Of a DNA stretch of 27,502 nucleotides, positions 8,701 through 15,231 are shown piece by piece. Origin of the DNA: CAJQQY01 sp964352225. Its GTDB lineage: Bacteria > Bacteroidota > Bacteroidia > Chitinophagales > Saprospiraceae. The notes below the pieces were generated by a model. It was not told the DNA's origin. It saw only the letters and a program-made list of their open reading frames with translations, and made no database searches. How positions within the stretch are numbered: the first letter of the stretch is position 1; each line of letters opens with the position of its first letter. The translations under genes and the position numbers were made by a program. The stretch is taken from positions 1 to 27,502 of the forward strand of contig CAYGRM010000038.1 in NCBI GenBank assembly GCA_964352225.1. Reading direction: 5' to 3'.

Positions 8701-9227
8701 CTATTGCAACTTTGATCGATCATTATTACGATGTCCGCAATGGATTGGGCACTAGCAAAACTCCTGAAAATTATGGAGCCTTCCCAACCGATCCATACTC
8801 TCATACCCCTGGAACAGCAGGTGCTCAACAACCTGGAATGACTGGCCAAGTAAAAGAAGATATCCTCAGTAGATTCGGAGAACTTGGTGTCAAAATTAAG
8901 CAAGGAGAAATCATTTTTGCCCCTCGATTATTAAAACGATCTGAGTTCATAAATGATCATGCAAATTTCGTTTATTACGATCTTCAGGATCATCAACAAA
9001 CCCTCCACTTAGAAAATAATTCCTTGGCATTTACTTATTGCCAAGTACCAGTTATATATCACCTTGGAGAGGAAGATAAAATTGAACTTCATTTAAATGA
9101 TCAATCAATAGTCACTATGAATGAGTTGAAAATTAATCAAAAATTAAGTGATGAAATTTTTAAACGAACTGGAAAAATTTCTAAAATTAAAATTGAATTT
9201 GATTCATCCAATCGTCTCTTTGAGTAA
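5757..9227 (+). CDS. Large cytoplasmic protein, probable (alpha/alpha)6-barrel GH94-like carbohydrate enzyme
   Basis: The 1156-residue product has no signal peptide or membrane segment. The N-terminal part (about 1-300) has the beta-rich, aromatic character of a glycoside-hydrolase supersandwich domain, with SQGGLTAGRKNPDNALFPY near residue 60. The central part holds RHGDPSRPWNRF (440-451), GNWRDIFQNW (468-477), DPWSFIGYWGDH (523-534) and PEWNDANNALVGNG (649-662). The last resembles the DWND segment that carries the catalytic acid of GH94 cellobiose and chitobiose phosphorylases, which would make Asp653 the candidate acid. TGRSGTFFGYEGLGSIYW (939-956) resembles the phosphate-site region of that family. 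I infer a cytoplasmic enzyme that breaks or rearranges oligosaccharides; substrate and reaction are unknown. The gene is monocistronic, with inverted repeats before it and a bidirectional terminator after it. Confidence 0.5.
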   Translation: MDSKKIKIGQSTLANSAKKVHGEFVKIDEVEFYKISHYDQMRPFFMSLVSHSDQWLFISSQGGLTAGRKNPDNALFPYTTDDKIHDDFEKTGSKTILLVTKNNDTYLWEPFSQRYEGIYQIERNLYKTIYGNQLVFEEINHDLGVSFSYGWAFSQDYGIVKKSSLKNIGDTSVQVRIIDGIQNILPYGVNPMMQSERSTLLDAYKKNELLEDNGLGLFLLSSVPVDKAEPSEALKATTVWQTGIQVDHHLLSILQLDNFRKGEALKSEKDIRAERGAYLIESHLVLEKEEKKSWLFVAEINQGPAKVVGLNEWIKQGNNLQATIEKDIQAGTEELIRIVAASDGLQLSSDKILNTRHFANVLFNVMRGGIFDHHYDVPKNDLLKFMEQANPEIIQNHQGFFKALPETINYIDLRNSAAKENDLNLYRLCLEYLPLTFSRRHGDPSRPWNRFSIELLDELGKKKFYYQGNWRDIFQNWEALALSYPHYLESMITKFVNASTVDGYNPYRITRDGIDWELIDENDPWSFIGYWGDHQIIYLLKLMELSKVHQPKDLSRMLLQKNYAYANVPYRIKNYQAILDDPQDTILFDHKTQQLVEERLPTQGADAKLLQDDHGIIYVNLSEKILVSLLAKLSNYIPEGGIWLNTQRPEWNDANNALVGNGVSMVTLFYIHRFVSFCQNLFSDLEVSSIEVSEEVAELLDSISKTFERYQQIIQDPITNQIRRKIMDELGEAGSYYREKVYRGFSKNQKQVSLNDLKKFLSNVTSCMEHTMAANQRDDKLFHSYNLMSIEKDGGVAIRYLYEMLEGQVAILSTDYLNSKETIELLKALRESSLYRKDQNSYILYPDRQLPRFEAKNKIPASAFNQSELLQKMVQENDQRIVVQDVNGNFHFNGNFHNQRDVQKELKKIKSSEYNGLAESEKETILNIFEEVFDHQSFTGRSGTFFGYEGLGSIYWHMVSKLILAVEEKCQAAINQHADPNTIATLIDHYYDVRNGLGTSKTPENYGAFPTDPYSHTPGTAGAQQPGMTGQVKEDILSRFGELGVKIKQGEIIFAPRLLKRSEFINDHANFVYYDLQDHQQTLHLENNSLAFTYCQVPVIYHLGEEDKIELHLNDQSIVTMNELKINQKLSDEIFKRTGKISKIKIEFDSSNRLFE

Positions 9228-9249
9228 AAATGAATTTATATATTCCCCT

Positions 9250-9290
9250 CATTTCCCTATTTTTCTTTCAAAGAAAAAAGTTAGGAAATG
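9250..9290. other. Imperfect hairpin downstream of the GH94-like gene
   Basis: CATTTCC (9250-9256) pairs with GGAAATG (9284-9290), and inside it TTTTTCTTT pairs with AAAGAAAAA, with a few unpaired bases between. It lies 23 bases after the stop codon and upstream of the stronger terminator at 9307. It may protect the 3' end or help termination. Confidence 0.4.
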
Positions 9291-9306
9291 AATAGCGTTT
9301 TTAAAT

Positions 9307-9353
9307 AAAAAATGATCCCATCAAGCATAAACGATGATAGGATCATTTTTTTT
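9307..9353. terminator. Bidirectional Rho-independent terminator
   Basis: AAAAAATGATCC (9307-9318) pairs perfectly with GGATCATTTTTT (9340-9351). Inside it, CATC pairs with GATG with a small bulge. An A-run precedes and a T-run follows the stem, so it can act on both strands. It lies between two convergent transcription units, the GH94-like gene (plus) and the membrane protein gene ending at 9372 (minus). Confidence 0.9.
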
Positions 9354-9371
9354 AAAATACTATTTGATTAT

Positions 9372-9791
9372 CTACTGATTGGATATTTTTAACTCTAAAG
9401 CTGCCAAGGAGATAATAATAATAATAATAATTTCCAATAAAAAATAGATGATTCCCAAAATGGTCAATTCATGGTAATGAAGAAATAGTAAACTAAAAGT
9501 AATAAAACAATAAGATAAATTAGCCCAAGCAATTATCTTTAAAGGTTTTCTCCATTTTTTATTTATAATAAAAGCACTAGAAAAAGAATACAAAGCAAAC
9601 ACACTCGCGATCTTAGCTAAGAAAAATAATCTTTGGGAAGGCATTCCAATAGTATTTTCAAATTTTACTAAGACGACACCCAGCAGAAAAACAGATAATA
9701 CAGCTCCTAACCCATCTAGGAAAAAAATCTTCCTTGGATTCGAAACAAAATAGTTAATGAGTGATGACAACTTAGATACTTGATTAGTCAT
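9372..9791 (-). CDS. Small integral membrane protein, four predicted helices, unknown function
   Basis: The 139-residue protein has a hydrophilic N-terminus and four hydrophobic stretches: about residues 24-42 (LDGLGAVLSVFLLGVVLV), 55-75, 84-105 and 109-132. The opening pattern (RKIFFLDGLGA, then FLLGVVLVKFE) is one I associate with small uncharacterised membrane proteins of Bacteroidota; no function is known. Its ATG lies inside the end of the upstream GldN-like gene (8-base overlap, ATGACTAA), so the two are probably translationally coupled and act in the same envelope context. The last helix contains seven consecutive isoleucines encoded by an ATT trinucleotide run. It ends 19 bases from the bidirectional terminator. 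Confidence 0.75.
   Translation of the reverse strand: MTNQVSKLSSLINYFVSNPRKIFFLDGLGAVLSVFLLGVVLVKFENTIGMPSQRLFFLAKIASVFALYSFSSAFIINKKWRKPLKIIAWANLSYCFITFSLLFLHYHELTILGIIYFLLEIIIIIIISLAALELKISNQ
9412..9431. repeat. ATA/ATT trinucleotide microsatellite inside a coding region
   Basis: A 20-base stretch of ATA units on the plus strand, read as repeated ATT (Ile) codons on the minus strand in the last membrane helix of the 139-residue protein. Slippage would add or remove isoleucines without changing the frame. Confidence 0.7.
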
Positions 9792-10857
9792 ATTTGATAA
9801 AATATAACGATCTCCAATATTTAATCTTCCCTCTTTTATCTTTTACATTAGTCATTAGACAAATAGCTTTTAGCTGATTCATCAATCGATTTTTTTCTTG
9901 ATCAAAATACCATTCTTGTACTATTCTAATATTGGAAATATCTTCAGGCTTAATCTCATTTTCTACAATTTTCACCATTTCCTCATAGGTATCTGGACTA
10001 AAAGTTATTACGGTATCCTTACTCGTATAAATGGAATTTAATTCCTCTCTAGTTAATTTTTCATTGCCGTCGAAGCTAAGGGTAATCGGTTTTTCGAAAT
10101 CAATTGCTTGCTGATATATTCGATTTTTGACATCAAACCCATCACTTATTTTTACCTCCTTCACTTCATTCAAGTTGATGGGATTTTTGCTAGAAAAAAC
10201 TAACGCAGCCCAATTTATTTCTGAAGATTTCACCTTAAATTTTTTCGGAAGTTTACCATCCATCTTTATCCAAAGAAGTGGATAATCTGAATTAGTACTT
10301 GATTTAGACTTTTCATTTTTCCAAGCTGCCTCCATGACGAGAGGGGCTATTGCTACCACTCTGGTATTAAAGTTTTTTTGCTTTTGATCGTAATAAATAA
10401 TTTGCTTTACCCTCAACCCTTGGATATCATTTGAAGACAGTTCCACTTTGATAATTTGTATCATCTCTTGGTAAGTATCAGTATTGAAGGTAGTTACAGT
10501 ATCAATTTTTGCTACCAGTCCGTCGACCTCTTCAGCAGTTAATGCTTTACTCAGATTGGCATCTTTAAAGAAATCAAATTCATTGGATTTGATACCTGAG
10601 TGTATCCAATTCACTACCCAATTACTTGTGTTGTTATTTGAAAAATTTGAGGCATCTCCTTCGAATTTTATTAATTTAATTAAATCATTAGAAGAAGATT
10701 TATTGAGGGCAAAACTATGGTCATGGAAAAATTCTGCCATCCAAGTTATGTTTTTATCTTTTTGTAGGTCATCATATTGGGCAGATACAGATAGAGCGTA
10801 GAATAATAAAATTATTACTGGAAAAATTTTATGTAGGGAAGTGAATTTTGAAATCAT
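9784..10857 (-). CDS. Secreted protein with two tandem GldN/PorN-like repeats
   Basis: Starting at ATG 10857, the 357-residue product begins with a clear Sec signal peptide (hydrophobic core PVIILLFYALSVSA, cut before QYDD). A longer reading from 10899 puts 14 extra residues before it and is less likely. Residues about 85-173 resemble the core of GldN, the gliding-motility/type IX secretion ring protein: HSGIKSNEF, then LTAEEV, LRVKQIIYYDQ, VVAIAPL and PLLWIKM parallel the GldN segments with RIKEDWFFDK and IIGIAPL. The block at 105-173 recurs at 267-334 (KLTREEL ... DTYEEM ... IRIVQEWYFDQ), with about 25 of 68 positions identical by hand alignment. No other gliding or type IX genes are adjacent, so this looks like a GldN paralogue rather than GldN itself. 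It is coupled to the membrane protein gene downstream. Confidence 0.65.
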   Translation of the reverse strand: MISKFTSLHKIFPVIILLFYALSVSAQYDDLQKDKNITWMAEFFHDHSFALNKSSSNDLIKLIKFEGDASNFSNNNTSNWVVNWIHSGIKSNEFDFFKDANLSKALTAEEVDGLVAKIDTVTTFNTDTYQEMIQIIKVELSSNDIQGLRVKQIIYYDQKQKNFNTRVVAIAPLVMEAAWKNEKSKSSTNSDYPLLWIKMDGKLPKKFKVKSSEINWAALVFSSKNPINLNEVKEVKISDGFDVKNRIYQQAIDFEKPITLSFDGNEKLTREELNSIYTSKDTVITFSPDTYEEMVKIVENEIKPEDISNIRIVQEWYFDQEKNRLMNQLKAICLMTNVKDKRGKIKYWRSLYFIKYD

Positions 10858-10906
10858 GTTTGATTTTAATTTTCTTGAAAAGATTTGATAAAAAGCCAAA
10901 AAAAGG

Positions 10907-10914
10907 CAAAGGTA
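10907..10914 (-). promoter_or_regulatory. -7 promoter box of the GldN-like gene
   Basis: CAAAGGTA on the plus strand is TACCTTTG on the minus strand, identical to the dus box. It lies 49 bases upstream of the preferred ATG at 10857, giving a normal leader of about 45 bases. From the upstream alternative ATG (10899) the leader would be almost absent. Confidence 0.45.
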
Positions 10915-10986
10915 TTTATTGTGAATTATTTCTGTTTCTAATTCATGAATAAAAAATGCAAAAAGTAAATGGTTAAATTTTATGAT

Positions 10987-11610
10987 TTACATCAAACTCA
11001 ATCGCTTCCTTATTTTCGAAAGTCCGACTGGGGTTAGTCCAAGATAAGATGCAATCATATATTGAGGGACTCGTTGCAAAAGGTTAGGTCGTTCCTCAAT
11101 CAATCGAAGGTATCGCTCCTCATTGGAGAGATAGTTCAAATGAGCGACTCTTCGATAAGTTTGGATAAAAGTATCTTGCATGGCTAATCTTCCCCAACGT
11201 TCGATTTGGTGAGAACGGTCAAAAGATTTTTGTACATCCTCTTTGGAAATATATAAAATGGTGGTAGGCTCAGTTGCTCGAAAATAAACGTTACTCGGTT
11301 TTTCTTTTAAGTAAGAATACAGGTCAGTAAAAAAATCATTTTCAGAAAAGAATTCCAAGACTTTTTCATTCCCATCTTTGAGAGAGTAAAAACATAGGCA
11401 CCCTTTTTCTACGAAATACCAATGCTTTACAAATTGTCCAGGTTGGATGAGAATTTCATTTTTAGCAAGAGATTTTCTTTTGTAAAATCCAATGGCGAAT
11501 TCTAATTCCTCTGGCTCCAGAGTAACGTAATTTGATATTTTATTTTTTAGTTCTTCCACGTCATTTTCTTTATTTAAGTTTGGGCTGAAATTAAGCATTG
11601 GTTGGGACAA
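10987..11610 (-). CDS. Crp/Fnr-family transcriptional regulator
   Basis: The 207-residue protein has an N-terminal cyclic-nucleotide-binding-like beta barrel (about residues 20-130; KNEILIQPGQFVKHWYFVEKGCLCFY is its typical opening, quoted here only as a landmark spanning residues about 51-76). A dimer helix follows, then a C-terminal helix-turn-helix at about 181-203 (YMIASYLGLTPVGLSKIRKRL). It lacks the full set of cAMP-contacting residues of Crp and the N-terminal cysteines of Fnr, as is usual for the many Bacteroidota members of unknown ligand. It is read away from the injection-system genes, with a 404-base region between them, which makes it a candidate but unproven regulator of that cluster. 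It could instead control the GldN-like pair 129 bases downstream of its stop. Confidence 0.9.
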   Translation of the reverse strand: MSQPMLNFSPNLNKENDVEELKNKISNYVTLEPEELEFAIGFYKRKSLAKNEILIQPGQFVKHWYFVEKGCLCFYSLKDGNEKVLEFFSENDFFTDLYSYLKEKPSNVYFRATEPTTILYISKEDVQKSFDRSHQIERWGRLAMQDTFIQTYRRVAHLNYLSNEERYLRLIEERPNLLQRVPQYMIASYLGLTPVGLSKIRKRLSLM

Positions 11611-12014
11611 AAAGAAATATAATCTAAAAGAAGATTAAAGGAACTCAGCACAAAAATTTCTAAAATTTATTAAAAAAAATGCTATACATAATTTCTTGAA
11701 TTAAAAATTTATTTCTAAATTGAGTCTAATATAGATATACTAACGAAAACCAAATAGAAGAACCAAATGAAAATCCACCCAAACATTTTCCAATTCCACA
11801 TTTAAACCTTAAACTAATTTTCACAGCAATGTGAAGCAGTCCCCCTTTCTCTAAAAAATTGGATTTTACTTCTTTTCTGGTTACTAATTTTATCAAGTAG
11901 TTACAGATCATTGAAATTGTTCTGTACCACATGTTTTAAATTAAAACAATTTTATCTCAAAAAAGTTATGGTCTTTTTTGGGGCTATCAAACTATATGTA
12001 TAACGTATATAACA
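11611..12014. other. 404-base divergent intergenic region before the injection-system operon
   Basis: This AT-rich region must hold the promoters of the Crp/Fnr gene (minus) and the DUF4255 gene (plus). I find no perfect TANNTTTG box for either. It contains a 17-bp palindrome (11932-11948) and short TATA-like repeats at about 11993-12011. A 68-codon frame on the minus strand (11726-11932) has no family resemblance and is not taken as a gene. Confidence 0.6.
11932..11948. promoter_or_regulatory. 17-bp palindrome upstream of the eCIS operon
   Basis: TGTTTTAAATTAAAACA has perfect 8-bp arms around one central base and lies 66 bases before the ATG at 12015. The position and symmetry suit an operator for a dimeric regulator. 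All but four bases are A or T, so chance is a real alternative. Confidence 0.4.
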
Positions 12015-12671
12015 ATGATTTTACAAACTCTCAAAATACTATCAAATGAGTTGGAAAGTTTTCTAGATACTTTCGCTGAAGATGGGGTCGATTCCAATCG
12101 GGTAGTCTTGGGAAATATTGCATTTCATGAGGTAGAAAAATATCGTCCTAACTCGGTAGAGGCAACTATAGATGACAAAATTGTGCTTTCTGTAGTTCAA
12201 GTAGAAGAAGAAAAGGTATTAAAGAATAACTCCCATTTTACAAAAAACACTCCTTTAACTACGGTGGATTATCATAATCCTAAAGTTCATGTTAATCTTT
12301 ATATCCTCGTTACATTTAATTCTCTGCTGTATGAAAATGCCATGACTTATTTATCCAGAGTGATTCGATTTTTTCAATCCAAAAATGTGTTTACTGACCA
12401 AAACACGACGCCTATTCTTTCAGGAATCAATGAAATGGATCGATTTGATACATTCAAAATAATGATGGAATTATATACCCTAACTTTTGAACAGCAAAAT
12501 CATTTATGGGGTATGATGGGAAGTAAACAATTACCTGCGATAATGTATAAGTTGAGAGTTATTGATTTAGAGTTTAAGTCTATTTTAAGTACTGGTCAAC
12601 GAGTGGAGGAAATTCATGTAGTTGATGAAGCATCAGGAGAAACAGTCATTATAACCAAAGAGGAACCCTAA
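12015..12671 (+). CDS. DUF4255 protein, Pvc16/Afp16-like tail cap
   Basis: The 218-residue protein opens with ILQTLKILSNELESFL, and its core (VVLGNIAFHEVE, VEEEKVLKN, VHVNLYILVTFNS, YLSRVIRFFQSKNVF, and further on LWGMMGSKQLPAIMYKLRVI) follows the DUF4255 pattern. In PVC and Afp particles the Pvc16/Afp16 family sits at the distal end of the tube and sheath and stops their growth, and in Bacteroidota clusters a DUF4255 gene commonly stands just before the sheath gene, as here (59 bases). I infer a terminator/cap role. It is the first gene of the plus-strand run, so it probably follows the operon promoter. Confidence 0.88.
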   Translation: MILQTLKILSNELESFLDTFAEDGVDSNRVVLGNIAFHEVEKYRPNSVEATIDDKIVLSVVQVEEEKVLKNNSHFTKNTPLTTVDYHNPKVHVNLYILVTFNSLLYENAMTYLSRVIRFFQSKNVFTDQNTTPILSGINEMDRFDTFKIMMELYTLTFEQQNHLWGMMGSKQLPAIMYKLRVIDLEFKSILSTGQRVEEIHVVDEASGETVIITKEEP

Positions 12672-12730
12672 AAATAAAAGTTCAATTATAAGTTTAAGAA
12701 AATCTTTAAAAAACCAAAATCATAAAAATT

Positions 12731-14185
12731 ATGGCAAGCGTTTACAAAACCCCGGGAGTTTATGTAGAAGAAATTTCAAAATTTCCACCCTCCGTTGCCC
12801 AAGTAGAAACAGCAATTCCAGCTTTTATTGGGTATACCCAAAAAGCAGATGAAGAAGCAGAAGGCGATCTAACTGGAACCGCAGTTAGAATTACTTCCAT
12901 GCGTGAATATGAATTACTGTTTGGTGGCCCTCCTACTCAATCGATTAATGTTACCTTGATGGATGTACCTCAACCAGATGGTTCCACTTTAACCACTCCT
13001 CGAACAGCCTCCTTGGGAACTACTTCACCTTACAAGATGTATCATTCACTTCAAGTTTATTTTGCTAATGGTGGTGGACCTTGCTACATTATTTCAGTTG
13101 GAGATTATGGAGATACGGTTACCCTCAATCGAATGGATGCCACCGAATCTGCTTCCAATACTGGAGGACTTACCATTGCCAAAAAAGTAGATGAAATAAC
13201 TCTTTATGCATTTCCAGATGCCTCTGCGATGACTCCTGCAGATTATTATTCATTGTATGCAAGTTCTTTAAATGAATGTGCCAGATTGCAAGACCGATTT
13301 ACCTTAGTTGATGTCAAAATGAATAATACCTTGGCTCCAACTACAGCGAGTCGACATTTACCTGTTACACATCTTCAGACGAATGCTAATCTTGGAGATA
13401 ATCTTAAATATGGTGCAGCTTATTATCCTTGGCTTAAATCTGTGCTCACTTATAGTTTTGGAATTGACTATGACAAGGGCAATGTTACTTTTTCTAATCC
13501 TTCTGGAACGTTAGATGGAGACACCTGGGCTGACTCTGAAGGTGAAACCATTGTCAATGACCTATTTGTGAACTCACTAAAATCAACTATCGGAAGATTG
13601 AAAATTGATCTACCACCTAGCCCATTTGTAGCTGGAATCTATGCAAGAGTAGATAGTACCCGAGGAGTATGGAAGTCTCCTGCCAATGTAAGTGTATCAG
13701 CGATTGTCAAACCGTTAGTCAAAATTTCAGACGAAGATCAAACCAATTATAATGTAGATCCTACCTCGGGAAGATCAGTTAATGCCATACGAACATTTAC
13801 TGGAAAAGGAACGCTAGTTTGGGGAGCACGAACACTTGCAGGTAATGATAATGAATGGAGATATATTTCTGTCCGACGATTTTTCAATATGGCAGAGGAG
13901 TCGATTAAAAAGGCGACCGCTCAATTTGTTTTTGAGCCAAACGATGCCAACACTTGGGTCAAAGTAAGAGCAATGATTGAAAACTTCTTGACCCTCCAAT
14001 GGCGTGCAGGCGCTTTAGCTGGTGCCAAACCAGAACAAGCATTTTATGTAAAAGTTGGATTGGGGACCACGATGACAGCTCAAGACATTTTGGAAGGAAG
14101 AATGATTGTGGAAATTGGAATGGCTGTAGTTCGACCTGCTGAATTTATTATTCTTCAATTTTCTCATAAAATGCAAGAGAGCTAA
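12731..14185 (+). CDS. Contractile tail sheath protein
   Basis: The 484-residue protein starts with YKTPGVYVEEISKFPPSV, the hallmark of phage and eCIS sheaths, and ends with the conserved C-terminal domain (RRFFNMAEESIKKA, FEPNDANTWVKVR, LEGRMIVEIGMAVVRPAEFI), which carries the strands that knit neighbouring subunits together. The middle (about 60-330) is the variable surface domain. In the family, the sheath is assembled extended around the tube and contracts to drive it through a target envelope. Afp and PVC clusters encode three sheath paralogues; only one is seen here, so it presumably forms the whole sheath. The tube gene follows after 66 bases. Confidence 0.96.
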   Translation: MASVYKTPGVYVEEISKFPPSVAQVETAIPAFIGYTQKADEEAEGDLTGTAVRITSMREYELLFGGPPTQSINVTLMDVPQPDGSTLTTPRTASLGTTSPYKMYHSLQVYFANGGGPCYIISVGDYGDTVTLNRMDATESASNTGGLTIAKKVDEITLYAFPDASAMTPADYYSLYASSLNECARLQDRFTLVDVKMNNTLAPTTASRHLPVTHLQTNANLGDNLKYGAAYYPWLKSVLTYSFGIDYDKGNVTFSNPSGTLDGDTWADSEGETIVNDLFVNSLKSTIGRLKIDLPPSPFVAGIYARVDSTRGVWKSPANVSVSAIVKPLVKISDEDQTNYNVDPTSGRSVNAIRTFTGKGTLVWGARTLAGNDNEWRYISVRRFFNMAEESIKKATAQFVFEPNDANTWVKVRAMIENFLTLQWRAGALAGAKPEQAFYVKVGLGTTMTAQDILEGRMIVEIGMAVVRPAEFIILQFSHKMQES

Positions 14186-14251
14186 TTGGGAATGGTTTGC
14201 TGCAAGCACCATCTAATTTCATTTTTTCAAAAAAATAAAACTTAAAATATC

Positions 14252-14683
14252 ATGGCAAATTATCCATTACCAAAATTTCATTTTCAAGTTGAATGGGGAG
14301 GCTCATCCATTGGATTTACAGAAGTATCGGGTTTAGATGTTGAAACTGAAGTGATCGAATATAGACATGGGGCAAGTCCTGAATACCATAAAACCAAAAT
14401 GCCTGGCATGAGAAAGTATTCCAATATCACACTAAAACGGGGTACCTTCCAAGGCGACAACGAATTTTTTGAATGGTTCAATACCGTAAGTTTGAATACC
14501 ATCGAAAGAAGAGATTTGACTTTATCTCTTTTAAATGAAAGTCATGAACCAGTTATAGTTTGGAAAATCAAAAACGCATTTCCCATCAAAGTTCAATCTA
14601 CTGACCTTAAAGCTGACGGAAATGAAGTAGCTATTGAGACGATGGAATTAGCTCATGAAGGGTTGGTCATGCAAAATGAATAA
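14252..14683 (+). CDS. Main inner tube protein (T4 gp19/Afp1-like)
   Basis: The 143-residue product has the standard eCIS tube layout: PKFHFQVEWGG at the start, FTEVSGLDVETEVIEYR, then KYSNITLKRGTF, WFNTV and a C-terminal FPIKVQSTDLKADGNEVAIE strand pair. Such proteins stack as hexameric rings to form the hollow tube inside the sheath, through which cargo passes. Its immediate position after the sheath and the terminator right behind it (14699-14733) suit the most abundant component. The second tube-like gene at 14772 is more divergent, so this one is taken as the main subunit. Confidence 0.94.
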   Translation: MANYPLPKFHFQVEWGGSSIGFTEVSGLDVETEVIEYRHGASPEYHKTKMPGMRKYSNITLKRGTFQGDNEFFEWFNTVSLNTIERRDLTLSLLNESHEPVIVWKIKNAFPIKVQSTDLKADGNEVAIETMELAHEGLVMQNE

Positions 14684-14698
14684 ATAGTTATTCTGATG

Positions 14699-14733
14699 GA
14701 GTGATCTAGTATTTGCTGGTCACTCGTTTTTTT
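14699..14733 (+). terminator. Intra-operon terminator after the tube gene
   Basis: GAGTGATC (14699-14706) pairs with GGTCACTC (14718-14725), an 8-bp stem with one G-U pair, followed after one G by seven T. It lies 15 bases after the tube stop codon and before the next injection-system gene on the same strand, so it probably terminates part of the transcripts. Confidence 0.75.
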
Positions 14734-14755
14734 CCTCAATTATTAATTAGTTAAA

Positions 14756-14764
14756 TAGCTTTTG
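14756..14764 (+). promoter_or_regulatory. Near-consensus -7 box after the internal terminator
   Basis: TAGCTTTTG differs from TANNTTTG by one extra T. It ends 7 bases before the ATG at 14772, so a transcript from it would be almost leaderless. It is a weak candidate for restarting transcription after the terminator. Confidence 0.25.
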
Positions 14765-14771
14765 CTTATTT

Positions 14772-15227
14772 ATGCCAATTCAAAGTTTAGAATATCCACC
14801 TGGTAGCTTTCACTTTTTAGTCAATTTTATTGATTTAAAATTGGTGCCTGATGTTATGTTCCAATCGGTATCAGGATTAGATGTTCGAATGGAAACAGAG
14901 CCTTACAAAGAAGGAGGAGAAAATAGATTCGTACATCAATTACCCGTACGATCAAAATTTTCCAATTTAACTTTGAAAAGAGGCTTATTCGTTCATTCCC
15001 AATTAATCAATTGGTGTATGGATACTTTTAACAATATGGAAATAAAACCACTAAATTTAATTGTGTCCTTATTGAATGAAAATCATTTACCGCTAATGAC
15101 TTGGAATATTGTCAATGCATATCCTGTCAAGTGGTCTGTTTCAGATTTTAATGCGGAACGGAGCGAATTGGCGATAGAATCAATTGAGCTGAATTATCAA
15201 TATTTCACCCTTTTAAAAGTTGGATAA
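14772..15227 (+). CDS. Second tube-like protein (Afp5/Pvc5-like, probable tube-baseplate junction)
   Basis: The 151-residue protein shares the tube fold pattern with its neighbour (SVSGLDVRMETEPYKEGG, KFSNLTLKRGLF, NAYPVKWSVSDFNAERSELAIE) but has a different, longer N-terminus (SLEYPPGSFHFLVNF) and a different surface. In PVC and Afp, Pvc1/Afp1 form the tube while Pvc5/Afp5 form the ring that joins the tube to the spike complex. The order (main tube, then this gene, then the LysM protein and spike) supports that junction role. The DUF5908 mini-gene follows after only 4 bases, so it is clearly in the baseplate sub-operon. Confidence 0.9.
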   Translation: MPIQSLEYPPGSFHFLVNFIDLKLVPDVMFQSVSGLDVRMETEPYKEGGENRFVHQLPVRSKFSNLTLKRGLFVHSQLINWCMDTFNNMEIKPLNLIVSLLNENHLPLMTWNIVNAYPVKWSVSDFNAERSELAIESIELNYQYFTLLKVG

Positions 15228-15231
15228 AATT

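Noticed and set aside
10484..10801. 105-codon plus-strand frame inside the GldN-like gene
   Set aside because: It is antisense to a gene with a signal peptide and repeat structure; no independent signal supports it.
11726..11932. 68-codon minus-strand frame in the intergenic region before the eCIS operon
   Set aside because: It has no family resemblance, an odd composition and no promoter or leader signal. An AT-rich 404-base gap easily yields such a frame.
12731..14683. Prophage tail rather than injection system
   Set aside because: Sheath and tube occur in phages too, but the DUF4255, DUF5908, LysM hub and large Afp11/Afp12-like wedge proteins mark an eCIS, and no capsid, portal, terminase, lysis or integrase genes are seen.
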